Assembly: GCA_003223875.1 (NCBI GenBank)
Contig: QHWY01000233.1
Location: forward strand, 1-34,328
DNA from: Acidobacteriota bacterium
GTDB taxonomy: Bacteria; Acidobacteriota; Terriglobia; 20CM-2-55-15
DNA length: 34,328 nt
Direction: 5' to 3'
Shown here: in pieces, positions 8,128 to 17,330 of the stretch
Numbering within the stretch: position 1 is the first letter of the stretch
How the letters are laid out: each line of letters opens with the position of its first letter
The notes under the pieces: model-generated
Database searches by the model: none
Seen by the model: the letters and a program-made list of their open reading frames with translations, nothing else
What the model was told of the DNA's origin: nothing
Translations under genes and position numbers: made by a program

Positions 8128-10443
8128 TTACCCATAACTGTACGCGCCGGGCACAGGCGGTGGACGTAGATGTGGAACAAGGAGTTTCCAAGCCAGCTTA
8201 AAATCGTCCAGACGCTGTTGCCCAAGCCAGATAGATTTCGTTCCAGGTTCACCGTCGCCCTTGCGACCGAGAAACCGGCCGAGGCTTGCAAGCATGCGCG
8301 TGTATTGGTGCAGAGTCGGAGGTGTGCCCTCGAGGACAGGCCTTTGGCTAATGAATGTGGCCAATGCCTTCCATTCATCCTCTTCACAGAAGACCGTGCA
8401 CGGCACGTCGGGAACTTCACGGCCAAGTTTCGTTAGGTGGTAAACGCGCCAAGCCACCACCATATCGATGGCCAAACAGGCTTCAATCGTATCCGCATCG
8501 CCGAGTTGTCGTTGTTCGATCTGACATCCGCTCTTCAGAGTCCTGTGATAAATCTCAATGCCCCAGCGTTTCGTATACCAGGCAAGCTTCTCTGTGGCTT
8601 CATCGAAATTGGTGACGGGGCATGTGGTCAACAACATCCAGCAGAGCGGGCCGACATCTTTGGGGGCCTCGATCTCTTGGGCCAGAACGGCCCAAAGCTT
8701 CAGAGGGCCGTACTTGGATTTGTCCTTAGGCGGCTTCAGCGTCACTTCGGCAAAACGAATGGCGAGCCGTGCTACGCGTGCAGCAACGGCTCTCCGCCGT
8801 GGCACATGGATTTCTTGAATGCCGGCTTCCGGCGGCGCAGCCACAACAGACCGCAAATGTCCCTGACCGTCCTCTAACAATCGGTCGTATTCGGCGCGAA
8901 CCAGCAACCTCGGTCCCTTCAGATCTTGCAACGCCAGATGAAACAATTCGTAGATGTCGGCTTCTCGATCTCCCATGCTGACCAGCATGGTGTCGGGACA
9001 CTGCCGTTGCGCTTCAGCAACACTCTGAAAACTCCGCAGCCATTTGTAGCTTTCCTTCTCCTCGATGGGGCGCTGTTTGCATCGGTTTCTCTTCCCAAAC
9101 TCCTCGCCATCCCGCGCCCAGCACTGAACATCGAGTAATCCCAGCGGCGTACCTTCGACCGAAAATGCCAGCGTGTCGTGCACGATCAATCCGATAACGC
9201 CGTCTTTGGCCGGGCCAATCGGACCCAGATTCTCCGTCGCCGGATGCGTGCTGTAATTCAAACTCGTCGTGTCCTGCGGACACAGCACGATCTTCTTCGC
9301 GGCAATCCGCTCGCAGGTCGATTTCCGATGAGCGACCATCAAATCATCCATGTTCGTGCTGGGATGTTTAAAAAAACGGTATGTCGCCTTGGTCCTGGCT
9401 CGCGTCTGGCACGCTTGCGGAATTTGGGCCAGCGGACGCGCATAAAAATCCCGAGCAATCTCCAACAGCCGCCGATTCAAGCGCTGATCTCCCAAATCCA
9501 CACTTCCAAACTCGGCTTCGGCCCAATCCTCGGGCTCCCGCTTGCGGACTGCAACCTTCGGCCCCATCCCTCCCTCACACAGTCGTTCGCGCGCCCGTCG
9601 ACCCAGAGGATACACGAATATGCGTTTGATGGATGATCGGCGGCAGTGTGCGGCGTCCTGCCGTCCTCGTCCTTGCGTTTCCCCCACCTGGATCCAATTC
9701 GCGGCCCGGTAACAGGTCCCTTCAAAGCGCTCTTTCTCGATAAACGTTTCCACCAGCACTGGCTCGTATCCGTAGCGCCCTCGCCAATCCGCTCTTAATC
9801 GTTTCACCGCCAGACCTAAGACGTGCGAGGCCAAATGCGGTACCTTCCACTGCGGCACAATTAAGAACCGGCTGTTGGCCACAACCTGATTCAAATTCTT
9901 CTCTCGTAACCGCCGACTCCATCCAATCCATTGGTCCCGCGCCTGAACACTCCAGGCTGCGCCCGAAAACGACAAACCCCCGATCCATCCGTGCTTCTCA
10001 CTCCGGATCAAGTAACGCAGTTGCGCGCCGCACAACGGCCCAGATCCTAAATAGTGATATCGATCCATCACATCGTTCCAAATCCGAGACGCTTCACCTT
10101 CCGCACTGCCCACCAAGACCAATGCCACCGGCTGAAGATCCTGCAGCCCACTGCTGCTCACCGCCTCCGGCAGCACCGGCTCAAAATCGATCCTCGCTTT
10201 GCGCCGCCCCCCAAACGGCTGCGTTTCCGACAACCGTATCTTTCCCTCCCGATGCAATCGCGACAGCAGTTTTCGGCAGCTCACCTCTTTTAACCTGCCG
10301 TTTCGCGATCGCCACTTCAGCCCCTCACATATTTGCCGCGACAGCGCCCCTCGTTTTGCACCAGGATTGTCGTCAATGATCCCCTGCATCCGAGCGATAA
10401 TCTTGTCGTCGATTCGCTGTCCGCCCACTGTCACGCCGGCCAA
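8128..10443 (-). CDS. IS4/Tn5-type transposase with N-terminal DruA-like (DUF4338) domain
   Basis: This is a two-part protein of 771 residues. Residues about 105-285 look like a DUF4338/DruA domain: DRYHYLGSGPLCGAQLRYLI, then LGLAVKRLRADWRGRYGYEPVLVETF in its later half, and ANWIQVGETQGRGRQD. Residues about 305-760 form a Tn5-like transposase: an N-terminal DNA-binding segment (EFGSVDLGDQRLNRRL, TKATYRFF), catalytic D391 (PQDTTSLNY), D492 (SMGDREAD), and the Y-x2-R-x3-E-x6-K signature with E630 (YTKRWGIE to K637). All catalytic residues are present. The likely start is TTG at 10443, or an internal Met20. DruA is best known from Druantia defence systems, but the domain also occurs joined to transposases. 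I could not find terminal inverted repeats. Confidence 0.85.
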   Translation of the reverse strand: MAGVTVGGQRIDDKIIARMQGIIDDNPGAKRGALSRQICEGLKWRSRNGRLKEVSCRKLLSRLHREGKIRLSETQPFGGRRKARIDFEPVLPEAVSSSGLQDLQPVALVLVGSAEGEASRIWNDVMDRYHYLGSGPLCGAQLRYLIRSEKHGWIGGLSFSGAAWSVQARDQWIGWSRRLREKNLNQVVANSRFLIVPQWKVPHLASHVLGLAVKRLRADWRGRYGYEPVLVETFIEKERFEGTCYRAANWIQVGETQGRGRQDAAHCRRSSIKRIFVYPLGRRARERLCEGGMGPKVAVRKREPEDWAEAEFGSVDLGDQRLNRRLLEIARDFYARPLAQIPQACQTRARTKATYRFFKHPSTNMDDLMVAHRKSTCERIAAKKIVLCPQDTTSLNYSTHPATENLGPIGPAKDGVIGLIVHDTLAFSVEGTPLGLLDVQCWARDGEEFGKRNRCKQRPIEEKESYKWLRSFQSVAEAQRQCPDTMLVSMGDREADIYELFHLALQDLKGPRLLVRAEYDRLLEDGQGHLRSVVAAPPEAGIQEIHVPRRRAVAARVARLAIRFAEVTLKPPKDKSKYGPLKLWAVLAQEIEAPKDVGPLCWMLLTTCPVTNFDEATEKLAWYTKRWGIEIYHRTLKSGCQIEQRQLGDADTIEACLAIDMVVAWRVYHLTKLGREVPDVPCTVFCEEDEWKALATFISQRPVLEGTPPTLHQYTRMLASLGRFLGRKGDGEPGTKSIWLGQQRLDDFKLAWKLLVPHLRPPPVPGAYSYG

Positions 10444-10444
10444 T

Positions 10445-10795
10445 TTACAAAATTACTTTCCCTGTGTCCAGCAAAAAATGTGGGACAGTCATAGGTTTGT
10501 GAGGAGTAATCCTGATCGTCACTTTTCGGTCGAGGCGCTTGAGAAAATCGAGCAGCTTGTCCGTAGTGAAACGGCTGAAATGCCCATTCACCAAATGAGA
10601 GACCTCCGGCTGCGGGATTCCCAGCAGTTCTGCGATCTCGCGCTGCTTCAGACCTTTATCTTTTAGGATCTTGTGAACACCGAATCCAATCTGGGCGCGA
10701 GCATAAAGTTCGTCCGCATCGGTCAGCCGCAAATCAGCAAACACATTGCCCGAACCCTCTTCGAATTCGATTTTCTTTCGTGCACTTTTCTTCAC
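10445..10795 (-). CDS. XRE-family antitoxin (HigA-like)
   Basis: The 116-residue protein has a helix-turn-helix of the type used in HigA/RelB2-like antitoxins: VHKILKDKGLKQREIAELLGIPQPEVSHLVNGHFSRFTTDKLLDFLKRL, where I quote only the ends as markers, VHKILKDKG and LLDFLKRL. It should bind operator DNA and neutralise a HigB toxin. The toxin gene normally lies just upstream and overlaps it; here only the toxin C terminus survives in the overlapping frame. The gene ends one base from the start codon of the transposase gene, and its last 15 residues (after KPMTV) may derive from transposon end sequence. Confidence 0.8.
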   Translation of the reverse strand: MKKSARKKIEFEEGSGNVFADLRLTDADELYARAQIGFGVHKILKDKGLKQREIAELLGIPQPEVSHLVNGHFSRFTTDKLLDFLKRLDRKVTIRITPHKPMTVPHFLLDTGKVIL

Positions 10796-10880
10796 GTTTT
10801 GCCAGTTCCTCCGCTTCCTTATATCGTCGCTGGATCAGATCGATATCCTTTTGTGGCGTTTTGATTCCAGGTTCTGTGTG
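10734..10880 (-). pseudogene. C-terminal remnant of a HigB/RelE-type toxin
   Basis: In the frame overlapping the antitoxin start, the sequence reads KTPQKDIDLIQRRYKEAEEL followed by AKREEKCT and a short tail. KTPxxxIxLAxxR is the typical C-terminal helix of phage-derived Gp49/HigB-like toxins. A stop codon at 10883-10881 and the tRNA-Lys repeat at 10939 show that the N-terminal two thirds of the toxin is gone. The island boundary falls where the toxin gene should begin, so the deletion is probably tied to an integration or excision event. Confidence 0.6.
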
Positions 10881-10938
10881 TCACAGTTCGGGACCGGTAG
10901 CGGCGGCATTCGCGGATTGCCAGGCCTCATGGAACCCG

Positions 10939-10982
10939 CTCTTAATCAGTAGGTTGGAGGTTCGATTCCTCCACGGCTCATT
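10939..10982 (+). repeat. tRNA-Lys(CUU) 3' fragment, attachment-site repeat copy 2
   Basis: Identical over 44 bp and in the same orientation as 4726-4769. Again no tRNA 5' half precedes it. It marks the right edge of the tRNA-Lys islands; the apparently core TonB receptor gene starts about 100 bp further on. Confidence 0.85.
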
Positions 10983-11086
10983 TTCAAATCGCTGTGCCCA
11001 CCACGTTTACAAGAATTTACAAAGACAAACGCCTGAACGTCACGCAGTTGCGTTATTCATCGTATGTAGTCGTTGGAGGCGTTGCG

Positions 11087-14000
11087 GTGCGTTCGCTATT
11101 CATTGCTGCCCTGATTCTGATGGACATTGCTGTATTGGCAGCAATGCAAAAATCCGCATCGGGCGGTGTCGTTCAAGGAATAGTCCAATCGGGAAACACG
11201 CCGATTCCTGGAGTCACGGTCACGGCAACACACGTTGTCACGGGAGAGAAGCTCGTCACTACAACAGATATTCATGGGCAGTATCAGATCATCGTTCCAG
11301 CGGCGGGTGCCTACGTTATTGAAGCATCCATGACGGCCTTCGCTCCGGCCATCAAGGAAACCGAGATCAAAGATGTTTCCTCAGCCGCGCGGCTGGACTT
11401 CGATCTCATGCTCCTCTCCCGCTCACAACAAACTTCGGCAGCACGCAACCGAGCTCTCGGTTACCGAAGCGGCCGTGCGCAGGCACTGCCGGCAACAGAA
11501 ACTCCTTCGGAAACGTCTGCGCAACAAGCCGCCGGCGATGCGACAGAGCAGCTCAATACCGCAGGTCTTCTGCCTAATGCCGGAAGCGCGGACGCGCCAA
11601 CCGAATCCGTGGCGGTATTGGGGAACACGGCCGAAACAATGTTCGGCAACAATTTCGATGAACGTTTCGGCGGCTTCCCACTGCAGCAAGGCCAGGCCAA
11701 CACGAATGCGCCTGTGATTGGAGGACCTGGCGGCCGCGGCGCCGGCCCACGCGGTGGACGTGGCGGGGGAGGTTTTTTCGCGATTGGCGGCCGCGGCGGA
11801 CTTAATGCCGATCGGCCGCGCGGAAATATTTCGTATACGGCGGGCGACTCCGTGCTTGATGCTCGACCGTATTCGCTGACCGGGCAGCCCGCGGTCCAGC
11901 CGGCCTACAATCAGAACCGACTATCCGCGAGCATCGGCGGCCCATTGAAAATTCCAAAGCTTGTTTCTTCAACGAACACGAACTATACCTTTACGTATAA
12001 CGGCGTGCGGCTTCGCAATCCGTATGACGCATTTTCCACGGTGCCCAGTCTTGGGGAACGCCAGGGTGATTTCTCCCAAACGTTGATTCGTAGTGGCATC
12101 GGAGCGGGAACTCCGGTGCGAATCTTCGATCCTGTAACTCACTCACCACTCGCCGATAACAAATTTCCCAGGATTGATCCGGCTGCCGCGAGTCTGATGG
12201 CGTATATTCCCGAGCCGAATCTGCCGGGCGAGGTGCAGAACTTTCATTACGTCACGGCGGTGACAAACAAGTCGGATGACATCAACCTCCGGCTGAATCA
12301 TACGTTCGGCGGGAGCGGATTCGGTCAAGCTAGGCAGGGTGGGTTCGGACTTGGTCGCGGAGGCGGCCGGGCTGCAGCAGGGCGCAACCAGGGTCCTCGC
12401 CCCACAAATCTCAATTTCGGGCTTCAGTATCACAAGTCGGAAAACCGGTTGAGTAATCCCTTCCCGAGCGTCGGCGGAAGGAATACCGCCCAAGGTTTGA
12501 ACACCACACTCGGTCTGGTGCATTCCTTTGGAAGGTTCACAGACAATCTGAGAGTGAACTACAACGTCAATCGCACGGCATCAACGAACCTTTACGCGTT
12601 TCAAGAGGATGTCGCCGCCATTGCGGGCATCACAGGAGTGTCCCGCTCCCCTTTCGATTGGGGAATTCCGAACCTCGCATTCACGAATTTCACCGGCCTG
12701 GCCGATATTCGTCCTTCAACGCGCCGCGATCAGACTGTACAAATCCAAAACGGAGCCATCTGGAGCCGTGGACGTCACGCGTTGCGTTGGGGAGGAGACT
12801 TTCGGTGGATCCAATCGAATCTCCAAACCGATCAGAACGCGCGCGGCAGTTTCACGTTTACTGGCGCGCGGACGGCAGCGACGAATCAAGGCCTGCCCGT
12901 CGAAGGCACCGGGTACGACTTCGCCGATTTTCTTTTCGGGCTGCCGCAGCTCACGTCTATTCAATACGGCGGAGGTAAATACTATTTCCGCGGAACCTCC
13001 TCGGACTTATTTGTGCAAGATGACTGGCGCCTCCGTGGCAACGTCACCTTCAATCTCGGCTTGCGGTATGAGTACGTATCGCCTGTGCGGGAACTCAATA
13101 ATCGACTCGTCAATCTCGATGTGGCGCCCGGCTTCACTGCGGTAGTTCCCGTTTTGTCAGGACAAGTTGGACCGCTTACGGGGATTTTTCCGTTGAGTCT
13201 CATCAAACCCGACCGAAACAATTTTGCTCCTCGCATTGGCATTGCCTGGAGAATCACCAACCGCGAGATCGTCCGTGCAGGCTACGGCATCAATTACAAC
13301 ACCGGCGCGTATGGCAGCCTGGGGCAACAGCTCGCGTTTCAGCCCCCGTTCTCGGTTACACAGACGAATGTCCATTCGGCGCTCCAGCCGCTGACTCTGC
13401 AAGATGGGTTTCCAACTCTCCCGCCGGAAACCGTGACGAACAATTTCGGCGTGAACCGCGACTACAGAATCGGTTACGTACAAATTTGGAACCTGGATAT
13501 ACAGCGCGAATTTCAATCAGCAAATCTCACATTGAATCTCGACTACACCGGCACTAAAGGAACGCACCTGGATGTCATCGAAGCGCCTAATCGGACCGCG
13601 ACTGGCTTGCGCATTCCAGGCGTTCAACCGTTCAATTGGGAGACTTCCGAAGCCAATTCAACAGCTCATTCAGCAATGATTCGGGTGCGCCGGCGCCTTC
13701 AAGCCGGAATTCAAATGGGCGGTAGCTATACTTTTTCGAAATCGATCGACAATGCGTCTAGTGTTGCGGGTGCAGGCGGCGTGGTCGCCCAGAATGCATT
13801 CGATCTCGCCGCCGAACGCGGTTTATCGAATTTCGATCAAACCCACCGTTTGAGTGTCGACTACATTTGGGAGTTACCCTTCGGCCACGAGAAGCGATTT
13901 CTGGCAAATACGCCCTACATCGCACGACTTCTTGCCGGCTGGCAGTTAAGCGGAAACTGGAATCTGGCTTCCGGAATGCCGTTTACAGCACGAGTGCTCG

Positions 14001-14380
14001 GCAGCTTTACCGACGTCAATCGGGGCACCAATGGGACATTACGGGCAAACGCGACCGGCATCTCTGCGGATTTGCCAAATCCGACGGTCACGGAATGGTT
14101 CAATACCGCTGCATTCGTTGTGCCGCCTATAGGCCAATTTGGAAACATTGGAAGGAACACCCTTCGCGGGCCAAGTACATCGGTTTTCGGTCTGGCGGTA
14201 AGTAAAACAATTTCGTTCGCCGACGGCCGAACTCTGGAACTTCGAGCGCAAGCGTCGAATATCTTCAACACCCCTCAGTTCAGAACTATCGATACCAACC
14301 TGAACTCGTCTTCCTTCGGACGGGTGACTTCTGTCGGTTCAATGCGAAAGATTCAATTAATGGCTCGTTTCCGGTTTTGA
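11087..14380 (+). CDS. Oar-like TonB-dependent outer-membrane receptor
   Basis: I place the start at GTG 11087, which has a TGGAGG box 7 nt upstream and opens directly with a signal peptide (RSLFIAALILMDIAVLAA). The frame is open further upstream to 10994 without a good start. The mature 1,097-residue protein begins with a carboxypeptidase-regulatory-like beta-sandwich (VQGIVQSGNTPIPGVTVTA, DIHGQYQIIVPA), as in Oar/SusC-like proteins. It then has a glycine/arginine-rich linker near residues 210-245 and a long beta-barrel ending in an aromatic residue (IQLMARFRF), as needed for BamA recognition. Family members import large substrates with energy from TonB, but the substrate cannot be told here. 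The stop overlaps the start of the VWFA gene, so both are co-translated. Confidence 0.9.
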   Translation: MRSLFIAALILMDIAVLAAMQKSASGGVVQGIVQSGNTPIPGVTVTATHVVTGEKLVTTTDIHGQYQIIVPAAGAYVIEASMTAFAPAIKETEIKDVSSAARLDFDLMLLSRSQQTSAARNRALGYRSGRAQALPATETPSETSAQQAAGDATEQLNTAGLLPNAGSADAPTESVAVLGNTAETMFGNNFDERFGGFPLQQGQANTNAPVIGGPGGRGAGPRGGRGGGGFFAIGGRGGLNADRPRGNISYTAGDSVLDARPYSLTGQPAVQPAYNQNRLSASIGGPLKIPKLVSSTNTNYTFTYNGVRLRNPYDAFSTVPSLGERQGDFSQTLIRSGIGAGTPVRIFDPVTHSPLADNKFPRIDPAAASLMAYIPEPNLPGEVQNFHYVTAVTNKSDDINLRLNHTFGGSGFGQARQGGFGLGRGGGRAAAGRNQGPRPTNLNFGLQYHKSENRLSNPFPSVGGRNTAQGLNTTLGLVHSFGRFTDNLRVNYNVNRTASTNLYAFQEDVAAIAGITGVSRSPFDWGIPNLAFTNFTGLADIRPSTRRDQTVQIQNGAIWSRGRHALRWGGDFRWIQSNLQTDQNARGSFTFTGARTAATNQGLPVEGTGYDFADFLFGLPQLTSIQYGGGKYYFRGTSSDLFVQDDWRLRGNVTFNLGLRYEYVSPVRELNNRLVNLDVAPGFTAVVPVLSGQVGPLTGIFPLSLIKPDRNNFAPRIGIAWRITNREIVRAGYGINYNTGAYGSLGQQLAFQPPFSVTQTNVHSALQPLTLQDGFPTLPPETVTNNFGVNRDYRIGYVQIWNLDIQREFQSANLTLNLDYTGTKGTHLDVIEAPNRTATGLRIPGVQPFNWETSEANSTAHSAMIRVRRRLQAGIQMGGSYTFSKSIDNASSVAGAGGVVAQNAFDLAAERGLSNFDQTHRLSVDYIWELPFGHEKRFLANTPYIARLLAGWQLSGNWNLASGMPFTARVLGSFTDVNRGTNGTLRANATGISADLPNPTVTEWFNTAAFVVPPIGQFGNIGRNTLRGPSTSVFGLAVSKTISFADGRTLELRAQASNIFNTPQFRTIDTNLNSSSFGRVTSVGSMRKIQLMARFRF

Positions 14381-16425
14381 TGCTTATGAAGAGAATTTGC
14401 ATCGAGTTGGTGTTCACTGCATTGTTGCTGCCCGGCGTGGCGGCGTCGCAAAAGTTTACGTTGCGTACCGAAGCAGAGCTGGTGTTAGTAAACGTGTCCG
14501 TGCGCGACAAGGATGGCAACTTCGTTCGGGATCTCAAAAAAGAAGATTTCACGGTATCCGAAGACGGTAAGCAACAAGAGATCGTTTCACTTGATGTTGA
14601 GAATACCGACAGTGTCGTTCGTGCCGAACCGTTACCTGCTAACTTACTTGGGCCGTTGCGCGCTCCTAATACTGCAGAGGTTGCTCAGGTTCCGCAGATT
14701 ACAGACAACGATCTCAAGGATCGCCGCCTGATCCTTCTCTTCTTCGATTTGACGTCGATGCAGCCTGAAGAAGTCGTGCGCGCCGCCAAATCGGCGTTGG
14801 CTTACGTCGATAAACAGATGTCTGCGCCCGATGTGGTAGCAGTCGTTTCTCTCTCCAACTCGCTCACGGTGAATTTGGATTTCACTGCAGATCGAGATGC
14901 TGTGAAGAATGCATTGCAAGCTTTCGATGTAGGCACTGGGCAAGGCTTTGAACAAGGGCCGACCGGAGATACCGAGGCCACTCCCGATACGGCAGCCGCT
15001 TTCACGGCCGATGAAACCGAGTACAACATTTTCAATACCGATCGGCGCCTGCAGGCGCTGCGCAGCGTCGCGGATAATTTAGCTCGGGTCGAGCAGCGCA
15101 AATCGCTCATCTACTTCAGCGGCGGTCTCGATCGAACTGGGATCGAAAATCAGTCCGAACTGCGCGCCGCCGTGAATGCCGCTATTCGCGCGAATCTTGC
15201 GATCTATTCGGTTGACGTCCGCGGGCTCCAGGCTATAGTGCCTGGCGGAGAAGCGCGATCCGCGAGTCTCCGCGGCAACTCGGTCTATTCCGGCCAGGCG
15301 ATGGCGAAGGCCTATGACTCCAACTTCGCATCACAGGAAACTCTGGTTACGCTGGCCGCGGATACCGGCGGACGAGCATTCATCGATACTAATGATTTTC
15401 AACCCGTCTTCGCGAAGGTGCGCGAGGATACATCCTTCTATTACTTGCTTGGATATCACAGCACGAATCCGGCACGGGATGGCCGTTTCCGCCGGATCTC
15501 GGTGCAAATCAAAAACAGAGCCGGGCAGAGGCTGGACTTTCGCCGCGGTTACTATGCTGCGACCGATTTCGCGCATGCGACGAAGGAAGATCGCGAACGT
15601 CAACTGCAGGAACAATTGCAATCGGATCTGGCGAGTACCGATTTTCCCGTCTATCTTTCCGCCGGATATTTTCGCTTTGCTGATAATCGATACTTCGTGC
15701 CGGTTTCTGTCGTCGTACCCGGCTCGCAGATTCCATTTATCCGTGAGAACCAGCAGGACCGTGCGACGCTCGATTTGATCGCCGTGGTGAGAGACGAAAG
15801 CAAAAGGCCATTCGGCTCCATTCGCGACACGTTAAGACTTTCCGTGAATACTTCCCAGGAAGTTCAACGGAAGAATGTGCAATACGACGGCGCATTTCTT
15901 CTGCCGCCGGGAAAATACGTTCTCAAATACGTTGTGCGTGAAAATCAAACCGGACGCATGGGATCCTTCGAAACCGACATTGTCGTACCCGACTTGAAGA
16001 CGTCGCGGGTCCGAGTGAGCTCGGTTATCATTTCAAACCAGAAGCAACCCGCGCGTCAGAAGAACAATCCTCTCGTGCGCGAAGGATCGGAAATCGTTCC
16101 GAACGTAACGCACGTATTTTCCTCGAACCAGCACTTGTTCGTTTACTACGAAGTCTACGATCCGGCGAAACCGGCGGAGTCGTCGGAAAAGTCTGCGGCT
16201 CGAATCCTGACGAATGTCGCGTTTTACCGAGGTAACGTGAAGGCCTATGAAACCTTGTTGGTGGAGGCCGATCAGATCAACGTTCCGGAACGTAGGGCCG
16301 CAGGTTTTGAACTGGACGTACTTCTAGTTAATCTCAAACCGGGCTTCTACACCTGCCAGATCAATGTCATTGATGATGCGGCGGGGACATTCGCATTTCC
16401 ACGATTGCCGCTACTCATTCGTTGA
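14380..16425 (+). CDS. VWFA-related protein, exported (Acidobacteria type)
   Basis: A 681-residue protein with an N-terminal signal peptide (KRICIELVFTALLLPGVAAS). The next section, FTLRTEAELVLVNVSVRDKDG to LKKEDFTVSEDGKQQEI, is the conserved opening of the acidobacterial VWFA-related family. The von Willebrand A fold follows (RLILLFFDLTSM as a degenerate metal site, then SAPDVVAVVSL, KSLIYFSGGLDR and YYLLGYHS), and about 250 residues of beta-rich C-terminal sequence. The function of this family is not established; VWA domains generally mediate protein-protein contacts. The ATG overlaps the stop of the TonB receptor (TGATG), so the two are probably one operon and may act at the same envelope site. 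TTG 14377 and ATG 14386 are alternative starts. Confidence 0.88.
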   Translation: MLMKRICIELVFTALLLPGVAASQKFTLRTEAELVLVNVSVRDKDGNFVRDLKKEDFTVSEDGKQQEIVSLDVENTDSVVRAEPLPANLLGPLRAPNTAEVAQVPQITDNDLKDRRLILLFFDLTSMQPEEVVRAAKSALAYVDKQMSAPDVVAVVSLSNSLTVNLDFTADRDAVKNALQAFDVGTGQGFEQGPTGDTEATPDTAAAFTADETEYNIFNTDRRLQALRSVADNLARVEQRKSLIYFSGGLDRTGIENQSELRAAVNAAIRANLAIYSVDVRGLQAIVPGGEARSASLRGNSVYSGQAMAKAYDSNFASQETLVTLAADTGGRAFIDTNDFQPVFAKVREDTSFYYLLGYHSTNPARDGRFRRISVQIKNRAGQRLDFRRGYYAATDFAHATKEDRERQLQEQLQSDLASTDFPVYLSAGYFRFADNRYFVPVSVVVPGSQIPFIRENQQDRATLDLIAVVRDESKRPFGSIRDTLRLSVNTSQEVQRKNVQYDGAFLLPPGKYVLKYVVRENQTGRMGSFETDIVVPDLKTSRVRVSSVIISNQKQPARQKNNPLVREGSEIVPNVTHVFSSNQHLFVYYEVYDPAKPAESSEKSAARILTNVAFYRGNVKAYETLLVEADQINVPERRAAGFELDVLLVNLKPGFYTCQINVIDDAAGTFAFPRLPLLIR

Positions 16426-16448
16426 GCCTTGCAGAGAGAGGGGGGAAA

Positions 16449-16523
16449 CTGTAGCGGCGGTCTATGACCGCCGACAATCCAGCAAGTTGCGAGACCGCCG
16501 GCGGTCATAGATCGCCGCTACAG
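16449..16523. repeat. Inverted-repeat element, copy 1 (convergent intergenic region)
   Basis: Two 25-bp arms (16449-16473 and 16499-16523) are reverse complements at 24 of 25 positions, with a 25-bp spacer. The arm core is GTAGCGGCGGTCTATGACCG. A second copy of the same element is at 19209-19282. Each arm contains a smaller internal palindrome (CGGCGGTC/GACCGCCG). Both copies lie between convergent genes. It resembles REP/MITE-like intergenic elements and could act as a bidirectional transcription stop. Confidence 0.8.
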
Positions 16524-16550
16524 TGCCAACCAAGCGCAAAGAAGGGAATG

Positions 16551-17327
16551 TCACGACAAAATGACTTGGGACGATAGCCGCGACAACATCTCCGGAAACG
16601 CGGTCACGACCACGCCTACAATCACGAACACCGCACCGATGGTGTTCGGAATCCACCTGGACGGCATTATCTTTTCGATAAGAATGAGGGCGCCCACCGC
16701 GGCCATCCAGCCGAGGTGCATGATGCCCATCACGAACAGGATCACCATTAGTCCCCAGCAGCAGCCGAGGCAATAGACTCCGTGAGCTGCTCCCATGCGG
16801 ATTGCGCCCGTTCTTCCGTCGTGCCAATGTTCCATGATGAAGTGCAGCGGATTCTGGCAATGTCTTAGGCACGCGCGTTTCAGCCAAGTGCATTGATATA
16901 AGCCCGACAAGATGAGAGCCACACCTGCCGCTCGCAGGACTGTTGATTCCGAACCGGGAATGCGGCCACGCAGGCTGCCGATCGCCACATATGCCAAATA
17001 AAACAAGATTCCACTCGCCGTCCAAACAAGAAAATAGCTGAGAGCAAAAAGAAAGGTGCCGCCGTAGCTAGTCGGAGTTCTCCTTTTGTAGACAGTTCGG
17101 TGGAGCAAGAGGGTTGGGGTAGTGGATGGCAGCATCATGGCGATCATCATCACGAGCCACATGCTTATGAATGCGAAGAAACTCGCGGTTCCCGCCCAGC
17201 CTTCCATCCCGAGCGACATGGGCACTCCCATTTGCATCAGGAGGCCCATATTGTGCGAAGAAGAAAACGTCAGCAACCATGCGGCAGCGGTGAGCAGACC
17301 GATGACGATAAGAAAACACGTCTGCAC
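16551..17327 (-). CDS. DUF2182 multi-pass membrane protein
   Basis: 258 residues with about seven hydrophobic segments. Family markers are MWLVMMIAMMLPSTTPTLLL, a CLRHCQNPL pair of cysteines, and GAAHGVYCLGCCWGLM with three more cysteines beside membrane helices, suggesting metal binding. DUF2182 has no proven function. The start is GTG, three bases after the stop of the DUF1326 gene, so the two are translated together. This adjacency recurs in many bacteria and implies a joint role, possibly in metal handling. Confidence 0.85.
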   Translation of the reverse strand: MQTCFLIVIGLLTAAAWLLTFSSSHNMGLLMQMGVPMSLGMEGWAGTASFFAFISMWLVMMIAMMLPSTTPTLLLHRTVYKRRTPTSYGGTFLFALSYFLVWTASGILFYLAYVAIGSLRGRIPGSESTVLRAAGVALILSGLYQCTWLKRACLRHCQNPLHFIMEHWHDGRTGAIRMGAAHGVYCLGCCWGLMVILFVMGIMHLGWMAAVGALILIEKIMPSRWIPNTIGAVFVIVGVVVTAFPEMLSRLSSQVILS

Positions 17328-17330
17328 AGA

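Larger units (their letters stand above)
4726..10982. mobile_element. Genomic island flanked by tRNA-Lys 3' repeats
   Basis: Two identical 44-bp tRNA-Lys 3' fragments in the same orientation bound about 6.2 kb carrying a SWIM-SNF2 helicase, a DruA-domain transposase, and an orphan antitoxin with its truncated toxin. No integrase gene lies inside, so the element is either a remnant or was moved by an integrase from a neighbouring island. Because neither copy is an intact tRNA, the functional tRNA-Lys is expected to the left of the window, with at least two islands arranged in tandem. Confidence 0.65.

Noticed and set aside
8000..10500. Terminal inverted repeats of the transposase element
   Set aside because: I compared the flanks on both sides and found no convincing matching ends.
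4726..10982. Functional tRNA-Lys genes at the two repeats
   Set aside because: Neither copy has a 5' half able to form the acceptor and D arms.
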